From: Lachnotalea glycerini | GTDB taxonomy: Bacteria; Bacillota; Clostridia; Lachnospirales; Lachnospiraceae | Assembly (NCBI RefSeq): GCF_003201285.1 | Contig: NZ_QICS01000001.1 | Location: forward strand, 768,678-832,677 | Direction: 5' to 3' | DNA: 64,000 nt | Translations under genes and position numbers: made by a program | In this document: piece by piece, positions 34,689 to 43,649 of the stretch | Layout of the letters: every line of letters starts with the position of its first letter | Numbering within the stretch: position 1 is the first letter of the stretch | Notes under the pieces: model-generated | Databases searched by the model: none | The model's input: only the letters and a program-made list of their open reading frames with translations | Told to the model about the DNA's origin: nothing

Positions 34689-35711
34689 ATGAAGAAAGCA
34701 TTAATAACAGGTATTACAGGGCAGGATGGCTCCTATCTGGCAGAATTTTTGCTTGATAAAGGATATGAGGTACATGGAATTGTTAGAAGATGCAGTTCCT
34801 TGAATACTCAAAGAATTGATCACTTAATAGAAGGAAAATACGGCAACGAAGAAAAAATAGTATTACATTTTGGTGATTTAAGCGATTCCAATAGCTTAAA
34901 TAGGTTAATTGATAAATTTGAACCTTGTGAAATTTACAATTTGGGAGCTCAAAGTCATGTTCAAGTCTCTTTTGATGTACCAGAATTCACTTCTGATGTC
35001 AATGCTTTAGGTGCTCTAAGACTTCTAGACAGCATCAAAGAGGTTAATCCCAAAATAAAATATTATCAGGCCTCTTCCAGCGAATTATTTGGCAAGGTGA
35101 AAGAAACTCCACAAACAGAAAACACACCCTTTAACCCTAGAAGTCCCTATGCAGTAGCAAAACTTTATGCCTATTGGATTACAATTAATTATCGCGAGGC
35201 TTATCAATTATTTGCCTGTAACGGTATTTTATTTAATCATGAATCACCCAGAAGAGGAAAAACCTTTGTAACAAGAAAAATAACTACAGGAATTAGTAAT
35301 ATTCTAAAAGGAAAACAAGAAAAAATAATTTTAGGAAATATTGACGCAAAAAGAGACTGGGGCTTTGCAGGTGATTATGTAGAAGCAATGTGGTTGATGC
35401 TTCAGCAAAATGAACCAGACGATTACGTTGTTGCTACAGGTGAAACTCATACCGTTAGAGAATTTTGTGAGCTTGCTTTCCAACATGTAGGAATAAAATT
35501 AGTGTGGGATGGGGAAGGCATAAGCGAGAAGGGTATTGATTATAAAACAGGGAAAGAATTAATTAGTATCAGCAATCAATATTTTAGACCTACTGAAGTT
35601 GACCTTCTTCTTGGAAATGCAACAAAAACGCATAACAAATTAAATTGGGAACCAAAAGTCTCTTTTGAGAAGCTGATTGAAATGATGGTTGACAGTGATA
35701 TAAATACGTGA
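34689..35711 (+). CDS. gmd: GDP-mannose 4,6-dehydratase
   Basis: First committed step of GDP-L-fucose synthesis: GDP-D-mannose to GDP-4-keto-6-deoxymannose. The 340-residue extended SDR begins [22 protein letters not shown], with the GxxGxxG NADP loop and the following VRRCSS. The catalytic region has SSSELFGKV and the YxxxK motif in [28 protein letters not shown] is a Gmd hallmark. The C-terminus [14 protein letters not shown] also fits. The ribosome-binding site is weak. It forms an operon with fcl, 25 bp downstream. Confidence 0.95.
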   Translation: MKKALITGITGQDGSYLAEFLLDKGYEVHGIVRRCSSLNTQRIDHLIEGKYGNEEKIVLHFGDLSDSNSLNRLIDKFEPCEIYNLGAQSHVQVSFDVPEFTSDVNALGALRLLDSIKEVNPKIKYYQASSSELFGKVKETPQTENTPFNPRSPYAVAKLYAYWITINYREAYQLFACNGILFNHESPRRGKTFVTRKITTGISNILKGKQEKIILGNIDAKRDWGFAGDYVEAMWLMLQQNEPDDYVVATGETHTVREFCELAFQHVGIKLVWDGEGISEKGIDYKTGKELISISNQYFRPTEVDLLLGNATKTHNKLNWEPKVSFEKLIEMMVDSDINT

Positions 35712-35736
35712 ATCTTATATAGAAAGGAAATTAAAA

Positions 35737-36663
35737 ATGGATAAAGACAGCAAAATATATGTAGCCGGCCATACTGGTATGGTTGGTTCTTCAATCTTAA
35801 GAGACTTAACTAAAAAAGGTTACAATAATATAATAGTTCGAACACATGCAGAGTTGGATTTAATGAATCAATCTGCAACTGAAACATTTTTCAAGACAGA
35901 AAAACCCGAATATGTATTTCTTGCGGCTGCAAAAGTTGGTGGAATCATTGCGAATAAAACTTATCCTGCTGAATTTATTACTCAGAATCTTTTAATTGAA
36001 TGTAATGTAATTAAAAGCTCCTATATGAATAAGGTAAAAAAACTTATGATTTTAGGCAGTTCTTGCATTTACCCAAAGGTATGTCCACAGCCTATTAAGG
36101 AAAAATCTTTATTAACAGCTCCTTTAGAAACCTCAAATGAAGCATATGCAATTGCAAAAATTGCGGGTATCAAAATGTGTCAGCATTATAATACACAATA
36201 TGGAACAAACTATATCAGCGTTATGCCCTCAAGCATTTACGGTTTAAATGACAATTATGATATTAATAATTCTCACGTAATTCCTGCATTAATCGTAAAA
36301 ATGCATACAGCTAAAACAGAAAATAAACCGATTGTAGAATTATGGGGCAGTGGTACCCCACTAAGAGAGTTTCTTTATGTTGATGACCTCGCCAATGCAT
36401 GTACTTTTCTTATGGAGACTTACGAAGATAGCGAACACATCAATATAGGTACCGGTAATGAAATCAGTATTAAAGATTTAGCTGAAATAGTAAAAAATAT
36501 AGTAGGCTACCAAGGTGAGCTTGTTTTTGATTTAAGTAAACCAGACGGAACCTTAAGAAAAGTACTGGATCACTCCAAAATAAGTAATATGGGTTGGAAA
36601 CCTAAGATAGAATTGAGAGAAGGTATTATTAATGCCTATCATGATTATCTTAATAAGCTTTAG
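35737..36663 (+). CDS. fcl: GDP-L-fucose synthase
   Basis: Epimerase-reductase that converts GDP-4-keto-6-deoxymannose to GDP-L-fucose. The 308-residue SDR begins with IYVAGHTGMVGSSILRDL. It contains AAKVGGIIANKTYPAEFI, the catalytic LGSSCIYPKVCPQPIKE and the YAIAKIAGIKMCQ (YxxxK) motif. The C-terminus has KPDGTLRKVLDHSKI, as in WcaG/Fcl. The AAAGGAAA ribosome-binding site is clear. With gmd it supplies GDP-fucose, and the likely users are the three transferase-like genes on the opposite strand. Confidence 0.96.
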   Translation: MDKDSKIYVAGHTGMVGSSILRDLTKKGYNNIIVRTHAELDLMNQSATETFFKTEKPEYVFLAAAKVGGIIANKTYPAEFITQNLLIECNVIKSSYMNKVKKLMILGSSCIYPKVCPQPIKEKSLLTAPLETSNEAYAIAKIAGIKMCQHYNTQYGTNYISVMPSSIYGLNDNYDINNSHVIPALIVKMHTAKTENKPIVELWGSGTPLREFLYVDDLANACTFLMETYEDSEHINIGTGNEISIKDLAEIVKNIVGYQGELVFDLSKPDGTLRKVLDHSKISNMGWKPKIELREGIINAYHDYLNKL

Positions 36664-36695
36664 TCTTTTATTATTTTAATAAAACAACTCATATC

Positions 36696-36765
36696 ATAGC
36701 ATGAGCCAATGCTTATATTGATTAAACGACAACGATTTTATCGATATTTGCAATGCTCATGCTAT
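36696..36765. terminator. Long-loop inverted repeat between convergent genes
   Basis: Perfect 11-bp arms ATAGCATGAGC and GCTCATGCTAT enclose 48 bp between the fcl stop and the convergent DivIVA-like gene. It may act as a two-way terminator, but no T-run follows closely on either strand. Confidence 0.4.
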
Positions 36766-36801
36766 TTACGTTTTATACAACTTATCATTCATAGGCGTTT
36801 T

Positions 36802-37275
36802 TTAAGTGGTACTCTTTTCATTCTTTTCATCATCAGAAACTTTTAACATTTCCAATGTTGTGGCTAACAATGCTTGTGACCTCATTTTGTAAATGTTTAA
36901 GCTCTTTTTTATTTCTTCATATTCATGATTAATGCCATCTACTTTTCGATATGCATTATGAACAATATCTTGTGCATTTTTTTCAGCTTCACTGATTATA
37001 TTATTTGCTTTCTCTGTCGCATTGTCTGTTATATTTTCACTGGTACGTTGTGCTATTATCAAAGTATGCTGCAATGATTCCTCAATTGTCTTATAATGCT
37101 TCACAGTCTCTTTCATAATAACAATTTCATTTTGCATTTCTTCATTTTCCTTATTGAGTGCCTCATAATCCTCACTAATCTTTGCAAGTATGTTATTGAT
37201 CTGCTCCCTATTGTATCCATAAAAGAATTCTCGTCTGAAACAAATATTTTTTAAATCTTTTGGTGAATAATTCAT
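36802..37275 (-). CDS. DivIVA-like coiled-coil protein
   Basis: A 157-residue protein. The N-terminal YSPKDLKNICFRREFFYGYNREQIN resembles the DivIVA/GpsB lipid-binding head (the F-x-x-x-F-x-G-Y pattern). A long coiled coil (about residues 25-140) follows, with a charged tail. DivIVA proteins mark curved membrane at poles and septa. The ATG at 37275 has AGGG 8 bp upstream. It is the last gene on the minus strand downstream of the sugar-transferase operon, 77 bp after the SHOCT gene. Whether it takes part in surface glycan placement is unknown. Confidence 0.7.
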   Translation of the reverse strand: MNYSPKDLKNICFRREFFYGYNREQINNILAKISEDYEALNKENEEMQNEIVIMKETVKHYKTIEESLQHTLIIAQRTSENITDNATEKANNIISEAEKNAQDIVHNAYRKVDGINHEYEEIKKSLNIYKMRSQALLATTLEMLKVSDDEKNEKSTT

Positions 37276-37361
37276 CTCAATCACCCTAATACATAGCTTC
37301 TGTAAATAATATTCTTTAAAATAAAATTTATTCTATCAATATAAAAAAATTAAGAATATTT

Positions 37362-37958
37362 TTACATTCTGGAAAGTATATCTCTTTTTTTATCAGCAAA
37401 TTCTTCTTCCGTTATTACATTCATTGCTCTTAGTACTGATATTTCTTTCATAAGATCAATTAAGGTTTTGTCGCTTGCAACTTCTTTAGCTTTTGCATTG
37501 TCTTGAACAATCTTTGCAACTGCTCCGGCAATTTTATTGGCACCTTTGGACTCAAACAATACACTGCATTCTACTTCATTTTCACTATAAGTTACGGTTA
37601 AAAACATATGCTTTTCTCTGTCTTTTTGTTTGAATGCAAAACGAAATCCACTAAAAGCTAAAATTCTTGAGAGAACCTGATTTTTCGAAGTTTGTTCCCC
37701 CGTTCTAAATTCAGCCTTCAAAAGCTTCTCTACTGGAATAAAGATAAAGTTAAAATTTAAATTGTCTTGGAAAAACAGACCGGTACTTTTAACAATAATA
37801 TCTCCGTATTTTTCATCTAAGAGCTCTGGATAACCTCCCAAATATCTTCCCTTACTTAGGGCAATAGTTAAACCACTGCTTTGAAGGTTTTCTTTAAATG
37901 CAAGCTTATTTTCCTTTTTATCTCTTCTTTTATCCACTAAGTCATTAATAGAATCCAT
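37362..37958 (-). CDS. SHOCT-domain protein of unknown function
   Basis: A 198-residue soluble protein. A central beta-rich, PH-like region (about residues 30-140, YGDIIVKSTGLFFQDNLNFNFIFIPVEKLL) is followed by a helix. The C-terminal SHOCT motif is LIDLMKEISVLRAMNVITEEEFADKKRDIL. SHOCT domains are oligomerisation or nucleic-acid-related helices found at protein ends. A good AAGGGAGA ribosome-binding site precedes the ATG. It lies 50 bp after the epimerase gene. Function cannot be assigned. Confidence 0.65.
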   Translation of the reverse strand: MDSINDLVDKRRDKKENKLAFKENLQSSGLTIALSKGRYLGGYPELLDEKYGDIIVKSTGLFFQDNLNFNFIFIPVEKLLKAEFRTGEQTSKNQVLSRILAFSGFRFAFKQKDREKHMFLTVTYSENEVECSVLFESKGANKIAGAVAKIVQDNAKAKEVASDKTLIDLMKEISVLRAMNVITEEEFADKKRDILSRM

Positions 37959-38008
37959 ATAATCATCTCCCTTAAATTGTGATTCCCTATCATATTTTTT
38001 AATAAAAT

Positions 38009-39040
38009 TTAACGATCAGAATTTTGCAGCAGCCGATACCACTCTATCGTTTGCAAAATTCCTTCTTCTAACGCTACATAATCCGTTTTTATAAATTCCC
38101 GTTGTACCTTTGTCATATCCAGCCATGATTCTTCTGGCGAACCATTTACTTCATCCGTTAAATCGGGATAAACCACAGGAACATTCATGACCTTTCCAAT
38201 TGTTTTAGCAACCTCAGAAATCGTATTTTTGTACACCCCTCCCACATTGTAAACAGCATCAATTCCATGCAGCAATACTTCCCACATGATTTCTACAGCA
38301 TCTGTCACGTAGCAGTATGCACGTACTGCTCTTCCTTGATCCAAAAGCTTTAAATCCTTTTGAAATGCCTTTTGAATAAAGGAACTGATTACTCTTTTAT
38401 CGTCCATTCTTGTGCCTGGGCCATAAGCTGCAGCCAACCGAACTGACTTTGCATTCACGCCCTTTTTTCGGTATACATTCACTATTGTTTCACCACAGCG
38501 TTTTGCTTCTACATAACATGATCTTGGTTGATCTGTTGCTATAGTTCCGATTTGTGTTTCATTAAAGGGTGGATTCGTAAGTCCAATATACAATTCACTG
38601 CTGCTTACATATAAGAATTTACCACCTTGATTTAATTTATCAAATAAAATAAAAGTAGTCAGTGTGTTAAGCTTTAGCGTGTCAAGAGGATTCTCCATAA
38701 AACGAATCGGCTGACCATAGCTTGCTGCATGTATAATATAATCTGCCCTTGGCAAGCCCTTGCAAAAGTCAATATCCGTTAAATCTCCCTGCAACATTAC
38801 AGCCCCTTCATAATCAAAAAATTCTTTTACAAAGGAAAGAGGTTTACGGTTGACAATTCCAATTACATTAATTGGCTTTTCAAGCATTTCGCTTACCCGC
38901 TTAAGACATGCAAGAAAATGTATTCCAATCAATCCTGACGCTCCTGTCACTAGAATTGTTTTACCTTGGAGTTCTTCCAAATCAATTTTTTTCAGTATTG
39001 TAACAGCATTATTTGAAATAATGTCCGTTAAATTACTCAT
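38009..39040 (-). CDS. NAD-dependent nucleotide-sugar epimerase/dehydratase
   Basis: A 343-residue extended SDR. The Rossmann motif is ILVTGASGLIGIHFLACL, the catalytic Ser region is LYVSSSELYIG, and the YxxxK pair is in SCYVEAKRCGE. The C-terminal substrate domain contains VRAYCYVTDAVEIMW. It resembles UDP-glucuronate decarboxylase and dTDP-sugar dehydratase/epimerase relatives, but the exact sugar cannot be read. It follows the three fucosyltransferase-like genes (27 bp gap to the nearest). It probably makes another activated sugar for the same glycan. Confidence 0.82.
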   Translation of the reverse strand: MSNLTDIISNNAVTILKKIDLEELQGKTILVTGASGLIGIHFLACLKRVSEMLEKPINVIGIVNRKPLSFVKEFFDYEGAVMLQGDLTDIDFCKGLPRADYIIHAASYGQPIRFMENPLDTLKLNTLTTFILFDKLNQGGKFLYVSSSELYIGLTNPPFNETQIGTIATDQPRSCYVEAKRCGETIVNVYRKKGVNAKSVRLAAAYGPGTRMDDKRVISSFIQKAFQKDLKLLDQGRAVRAYCYVTDAVEIMWEVLLHGIDAVYNVGGVYKNTISEVAKTIGKVMNVPVVYPDLTDEVNGSPEESWLDMTKVQREFIKTDYVALEEGILQTIEWYRLLQNSDR

Positions 39041-39067
39041 GTCACCATCCTCTTATTTTTTTCTTTT

Positions 39068-40027
39068 TTAATAAATTAGCTTTGCGTTAGTCTTTGGCCA
39101 GTCTTTTAGCCGAAATACCGCATTGGAAAAGCTGGAATATCCGTTTCCAATAAAAAAATCACATTCCGTTGCAAGATAAGTATCCTTAATTACTTCAAAG
39201 GTGTCTCGTATCAATTCAACTCCCTTGTGACGTTTATTTGGATAATTTGTATTACACTGTCTGACAGGTCCTCGGAATGGTATTTTTTTACTATTACTAA
39301 TAATCAAAATATCTCCCATACTATACAAACTTTTATACTCCCTTACAATCGATTTGGAATCTGTTAAAAGTAACAAATGTCTTGCATTATAAATATTGAA
39401 AAATTGCCAAATAGCAGGAGCATAAAAATTATTTGCACTATAAAGCTGATTGATTTCATGCACTAGTGCATTTCCTCTTACATGTGCACATACAATCGGC
39501 TTTTCATCCCTAAAAGTAGAATTTGCATTTATAAATTTTTGAATACTCTTTTTAATCTCAGGGTTTGGCAGCAGATAGGTCTGATACAGCTTACAATAAA
39601 TTTGGTGAGCTGTCATCCCATACATTGGATGTGCCGCATGAATGAAAGGCATGATTTCGCTGATATGATAAAATACATCACTTACTACGACATCTGCATT
39701 ACTCGCCATCAAACTACTAATATCACGATATTCCCATTTCAACTTATCTGGGTCATCTATCATTACATTACTAAAATTCCATATGGGGGGATAATAAGTA
39801 TAATCAGGATGAACAACATCATAAATGTTATATTGTGATAAAGGTTCAAAAAACAGTTCAAATGAATTCAAGCTGATGGCACCACTGTACATACTTTCCA
39901 TTCCCCAATAAACAACTGGAATACGGTTTGTTAATTGGGCTGCCAGATACATAACCATAACATGCTCAATATCCGCCCACAAGCTATATCCCCAGGACTT
40001 AATTAATAAAAAACGCTCTTTCGCCAT
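39068..40027 (-). CDS. Fucosyltransferase-like protein, paralogue 1
   Basis: A 319-residue protein homologous over its length to the two genes upstream. Shared blocks are FLLIKSWGYSLWADIEHV, NRIPVVYWGMESMYSG, YPPIWNF, the central HVRG element and the end block CDFFIGNGYSSFSNAV. The last two resemble the GDP-fucose-binding region of GT23/NodZ-like and O-fucosyltransferases, in which an H-x-R element and a late D-x-x-x-G/S block are conserved. Here the element is HVRGNA (His182-Arg184), without the TD pair of paralogue 2. The ATG at 40027 has GGAGG 11 bp upstream. There is no signal peptide, so it acts in the cytosol. Confidence 0.7.
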   Translation of the reverse strand: MAKERFLLIKSWGYSLWADIEHVMVMYLAAQLTNRIPVVYWGMESMYSGAISLNSFELFFEPLSQYNIYDVVHPDYTYYPPIWNFSNVMIDDPDKLKWEYRDISSLMASNADVVVSDVFYHISEIMPFIHAAHPMYGMTAHQIYCKLYQTYLLPNPEIKKSIQKFINANSTFRDEKPIVCAHVRGNALVHEINQLYSANNFYAPAIWQFFNIYNARHLLLLTDSKSIVREYKSLYSMGDILIISNSKKIPFRGPVRQCNTNYPNKRHKGVELIRDTFEVIKDTYLATECDFFIGNGYSSFSNAVFRLKDWPKTNAKLIY

Positions 40028-40031
40028 ATAC

Positions 40032-41078
40032 TTAAATACCTCCATATAATTCTGGATAATTCAACTTATGTTCTAATTTTTGGTTTCGTTTTCTGATTGC
40101 TTCTAATTTTCCTCGTTTCTTTGATAATCTTATCTCTTCTTCTAATGTATTATATAAAAGAGTTATGTGTGATTCTGGCCAGTTTTTTATGCGGTTAACT
40201 GAAAAAGATACATTGGAATAACCATTACCAATAAAATAATCACATTTTGCAGCCAGATAAGTGTCAGTTAATATCTCTACTCCCTTATTTCTTCTGTTAA
40301 TATAATTATCAACCTGAGTGGCATCATGCTCTGAATTTGAGGTACTTCTATTAGCATCTGTGGAAATGATTAAGTTTCCGTATAATTTTTGATATTCTTC
40401 TAAAATTTCCTGACTATCTGTAATTACCAAAATTTTTTTAATGTCATATTGTTCTCTATATTCTTTTATTTCATAATGGTATCTTTTATTTAAATAAGGA
40501 AGATTAGCAACTTCGATTATTTTATCCGTTCCACGAACATGCACACCCAGCAACGGCGTGTTATCTTTTAGATACTTATTATTGAACTCTTCAATTTTTA
40601 ATAGAATATCTGGCTTAAGCCGAAGATATTTCTGAATTAAAATTCTGTATATTTGAAGTGGAGTCATACCATAAGTCCAATGATCCTTTTTGATATATTC
40701 CATGATTGGGCGTGCAAAGAAATGTACATCGCTCACTACCACATTTGCGTTACTGCTCATCAAGGTACCAATGTCTCGATACGTATACGTAATTTTATCA
40801 AGATCTTCTATCATAATATTGACATAATTCCACATGGGAGGATAGAATGTAAATTCTGGCCTTGCAACATCGCGCAGTGTATAATTTGATACAGGTTCAT
40901 AATATAATTCAAAAGCATTTGCTATAATTGTATCACTGTACAAGCTATTCATTCCCCAGCTGACTACCGGAATCCGATTGGTAAGCTCAGCTACCAAAAG
41001 CTGTCCTACCAGATGATCCATATCTGCCCAGAATCCCCACCCCCATGCCTTAATGAGAAGAAATCTAGCATCTGACAT
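40032..41078 (-). CDS. Fucosyltransferase-like protein, paralogue 2 (canonical motif)
   Basis: A 348-residue protein of the same family. It keeps the full GVHVRGTDK element (His180, Arg182, Asp185), the pattern expected for GDP-fucose-dependent fucosyltransferases of the NodZ/FUT8/POFUT clan. The late block KCDYFIGNGYSNVSFSV follows at about residue 285. Other shared blocks are FLLIKAWGWGFWADMDHL and NRIPVVSWGMNSLYS. The C-terminal ~35 residues are basic and helical (KKRGKLEAIRKRNQKLEHKL). The location beside GDP-fucose genes supports the call. The acceptor is unknown. Its stop lies 4 bp before the start of paralogue 1. Confidence 0.72.
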   Translation of the reverse strand: MSDARFLLIKAWGWGFWADMDHLVGQLLVAELTNRIPVVSWGMNSLYSDTIIANAFELYYEPVSNYTLRDVARPEFTFYPPMWNYVNIMIEDLDKITYTYRDIGTLMSSNANVVVSDVHFFARPIMEYIKKDHWTYGMTPLQIYRILIQKYLRLKPDILLKIEEFNNKYLKDNTPLLGVHVRGTDKIIEVANLPYLNKRYHYEIKEYREQYDIKKILVITDSQEILEEYQKLYGNLIISTDANRSTSNSEHDATQVDNYINRRNKGVEILTDTYLAAKCDYFIGNGYSNVSFSVNRIKNWPESHITLLYNTLEEEIRLSKKRGKLEAIRKRNQKLEHKLNYPELYGGI

Positions 41079-41106
41079 TATTTTTTTAACACCTCCAGAT
41101 TATTTG

Positions 41107-42324
41107 TTACTTAAAAACTCTTTGTACTTTTTTAATAGAATTCTTAGTCATTTTAGTCATCAGACGATATTTTCCATCTGCCTCCTCAGGAGAATAACGC
41201 CCTGTTTTTATACGCTCATAGGAAAAATTATATAATTTTTCAAACATCCAATAAGTAAGCTTTATATTCGTTTCGGGCCAATCCTTTAAATGGGTGACCC
41301 CGTAAGACAGATTTGAAAAACCATAGCCTATAAAGAAATCGCACATGGTTGCAATATAAGTATCTCTAAGAATTTCAATGCCCTTGCTCCTATTATTCAA
41401 GTGATTTTCAATATATACCGGTTCCCTGGAATCATTGATTGGTGTTCGTTTGTAATTACTATAAAAAAGCATAGAGCCAAATTCTGATGAAAATTCTTCC
41501 AGAATATCCTCTCGATCAGTGATCAAAAATATTTTGTCAATATGAAAATTTTTTAAAGTAATTTGTACTTCTTTGTTTAAAATCTTATAAGGATCCCCAT
41601 GCTGTGTAACCTTTAGAAGACGTACTATTTCATGCTGATAAATTGTATCATCTACCTTAAAATGATCGTATCGTTTTTTTGGTTTTTTTGACTTTGAACG
41701 CGTATTTGGATTAACCGGGTGATAAATCATATTTATATTATATCGCTTAATTTGTGGATAAATATCCAAAGTAAAATCACCCGGCATATGAATTGCCAAA
41801 ACATGATTTGCACTACCTAAATTTGTATCATAATATTGCTCTATTTCTTTTTTTATATCTGGCTTTAACTTCAGATATTTATCAAACAGATATCGATAAA
41901 TCTGCAAAGGTGTCATTGCGTAGGTCGGATTATCTTTTGTTATAAATGGAATAATACGCGTAATATAAATACTCACATCACTTATCACGACATCCGCCTG
42001 GCTCCCTATAAAATCACCTATATTCCGATAGCAAAGATTGCTCTTGTTAGGATCATCTGAGGTCAGATTATCATATGTCCAAATCGGTGGATAAAACGTA
42101 AACTTTTTATTGATTACGTCATATATGTCACAGTCTGAAATTGGCTCAAAATATAAGTCAAACGCATTATTATATAAGACATCCTGATAAAGACAACTGC
42201 ATCCCCAATAGACAATCGGTTTACGACCAGTTATTTCAGCAACCAGAAGAAGTTCCATTACATGATGCAGGTTTTTCCATAAATTATGGCTAATTGCCTT
42301 TATTAATAAAAATTTCTGTGGCAT
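41107..42324 (-). CDS. Fucosyltransferase-like protein, paralogue 3 (altered motif, insertion)
   Basis: A 405-residue member of the tandem family. The shared N-terminal blocks (FLLIKAISHNLWKNLHHV; GRKPIVYWGCSCLY; FYPPIWTYDNL) and the late block MCDFFIGYGFSNLSYGV are kept. The central motif is AIHMPGDFTLD, with Pro181 in place of the arginine. A roughly 75-residue insertion (about 190-260) contains a basic run SKSKKPKKRYDH. The loss of Arg suggests an inactive or altered-donor copy. It is 24 bp downstream of manC. Function is inferred only from family and context. Confidence 0.65.
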   Translation of the reverse strand: MPQKFLLIKAISHNLWKNLHHVMELLLVAEITGRKPIVYWGCSCLYQDVLYNNAFDLYFEPISDCDIYDVINKKFTFYPPIWTYDNLTSDDPNKSNLCYRNIGDFIGSQADVVISDVSIYITRIIPFITKDNPTYAMTPLQIYRYLFDKYLKLKPDIKKEIEQYYDTNLGSANHVLAIHMPGDFTLDIYPQIKRYNINMIYHPVNPNTRSKSKKPKKRYDHFKVDDTIYQHEIVRLLKVTQHGDPYKILNKEVQITLKNFHIDKIFLITDREDILEEFSSEFGSMLFYSNYKRTPINDSREPVYIENHLNNRSKGIEILRDTYIATMCDFFIGYGFSNLSYGVTHLKDWPETNIKLTYWMFEKLYNFSYERIKTGRYSPEEADGKYRLMTKMTKNSIKKVQRVFK

Positions 42325-42348
42325 TATGATTCAATCACCTCCATTTAA

Positions 42349-43425
42349 TTATATAAAATTATCATAGCCCTTGTTTTTAAGCTCATTAACCAGTTCTTTC
42401 ATCTCTTGAACCCTATCTCTTGGACAGACAACAATAGCATCCTTAGTGCAAGCAATTACCATATTATCAATACCAATAGATGTAACTAAAATATTCTCCT
42501 CACTGTAAATCACACAGCCACTTGTATCTACTCCGCAATAATTTCCCTTAATGAAATTCCCTTTTAAATCAGTTTTTAATGTTTTAGACAAAGCTTCCAT
42601 GCTTCCCATATCGTCCCAATCAAACTCTCCTCTTACTGTGTAAATTTGACTGGTTTTTTCCAAAACACTGACATCAAACGAAATATTTTCCACCTCCTGA
42701 TACGCTTTTTCAATTGCATTTGTACAAGAAAAGCCTTGCATATCCTGATTGATTGCTTCTGATAAAAGATTATAATGATTTGGAAGTAACTGTTTGAAAT
42801 GATTGATCAAGGTATCCATATCTCCCAGAACAATTCCACTATTCCATAAATAATCATTCGAAGAACATAATTTTTTTGCTGTTTCTAAATCTGGTTTTTC
42901 CACAAACTTTTTCACTTTGAAATAGCTTTCATTTCCCTTCGATCTATCACACTGAATATAGCCATATCCGGTAGCAGGGTAAGTCGGCCTGATTCCTATC
43001 GTAATTAAATTTTTCGTGCTTTTTGCAGCTAAGTATGCCTTCTCTAATGCTTTCACATAATTTACATTATCCTCAATATATCCATCTGCCGGAATAAAGC
43101 TTAAAATGCCAGAACCGAACTTGTTTTTTAATAATAATGTGGAATAAGCGATACAGGCAGCAGTATTTTTTCTTGATGGTTCTTCTATTATATTTTCAAT
43201 AGGCATGATATCCTTAATTGTATCCTGCGTTATGCGAAGCAGATCTTTATTCGTAACAATAAAACAGTTTTCTGAAGAAACTACATTACATACTCTCTCA
43301 ATAGTCTGAACCAGCATACATTGGTCCCCATCTACACGAATAAACTGTTTTGGCTTTTTCTCTCTTGAAAGAGGCCAAAATCTTGAACCTACACCACCTG
43401 CCATAATAACTATATATCGATCCAT
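42349..43425 (-). CDS. manC: Mannose-1-phosphate guanylyltransferase
   Basis: Makes GDP-mannose from mannose-1-phosphate and GTP, the substrate of Gmd. The 358-residue nucleotidyltransferase begins MDRYIVIMAGGVGSRFWPLSREKKPKQFI, the pyrophosphorylase signature. It contains IEEPSRKNTAACIAYS, ISFDVSVLEKT and EFDWDDMGSMEAL. It lacks the phosphomannose isomerase domain of the long ManC/AlgA form. It heads the minus-strand operon with the transferase genes. With gmd and fcl it completes the GDP-fucose route, apart from phosphomannomutase, which is not in the window. Confidence 0.93.
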   Translation of the reverse strand: MDRYIVIMAGGVGSRFWPLSREKKPKQFIRVDGDQCMLVQTIERVCNVVSSENCFIVTNKDLLRITQDTIKDIMPIENIIEEPSRKNTAACIAYSTLLLKNKFGSGILSFIPADGYIEDNVNYVKALEKAYLAAKSTKNLITIGIRPTYPATGYGYIQCDRSKGNESYFKVKKFVEKPDLETAKKLCSSNDYLWNSGIVLGDMDTLINHFKQLLPNHYNLLSEAINQDMQGFSCTNAIEKAYQEVENISFDVSVLEKTSQIYTVRGEFDWDDMGSMEALSKTLKTDLKGNFIKGNYCGVDTSGCVIYSEENILVTSIGIDNMVIACTKDAIVVCPRDRVQEMKELVNELKNKGYDNFI

Positions 43426-43535
43426 ATATCCTCCAAATTCTACCTGAATTTTACTATTCCTCCATGCCTTTCTTTAGCATATTGAATAATCTAGAATATA
43501 TTATGCCAAATAATACATTTGGTTCCTGACTAAAT

Positions 43536-43607
43536 GGGGCTGTTGCAGAATAACAAAATGCACCACCAAATGTTAGATTTATTTTGTCTAACATTTGGTG
43601 GTGCATT
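43536..43607. terminator. 21-bp perfect hairpin with an IS-like flank
   Basis: Arms 43557-43577 and 43587-43607 are perfect 21-bp inverted repeats (core CACCACCAAATGTTAGA) with a 9-nt loop. On the minus strand it follows the pectate lyase stop and is trailed by TTTGTTATT, so it can terminate that gene. The flank 43536-43560 begins GGGGCTGTTGCAGAAT, similar to terminal repeats of some insertion sequences (IS1182-like ends, from memory). No matching second end was found nearby. Confidence 0.65.
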
Positions 43608-43649
43608 ACAGTTAAGATAGGTTTTTAATTTCTATTACATTTTTCTATA

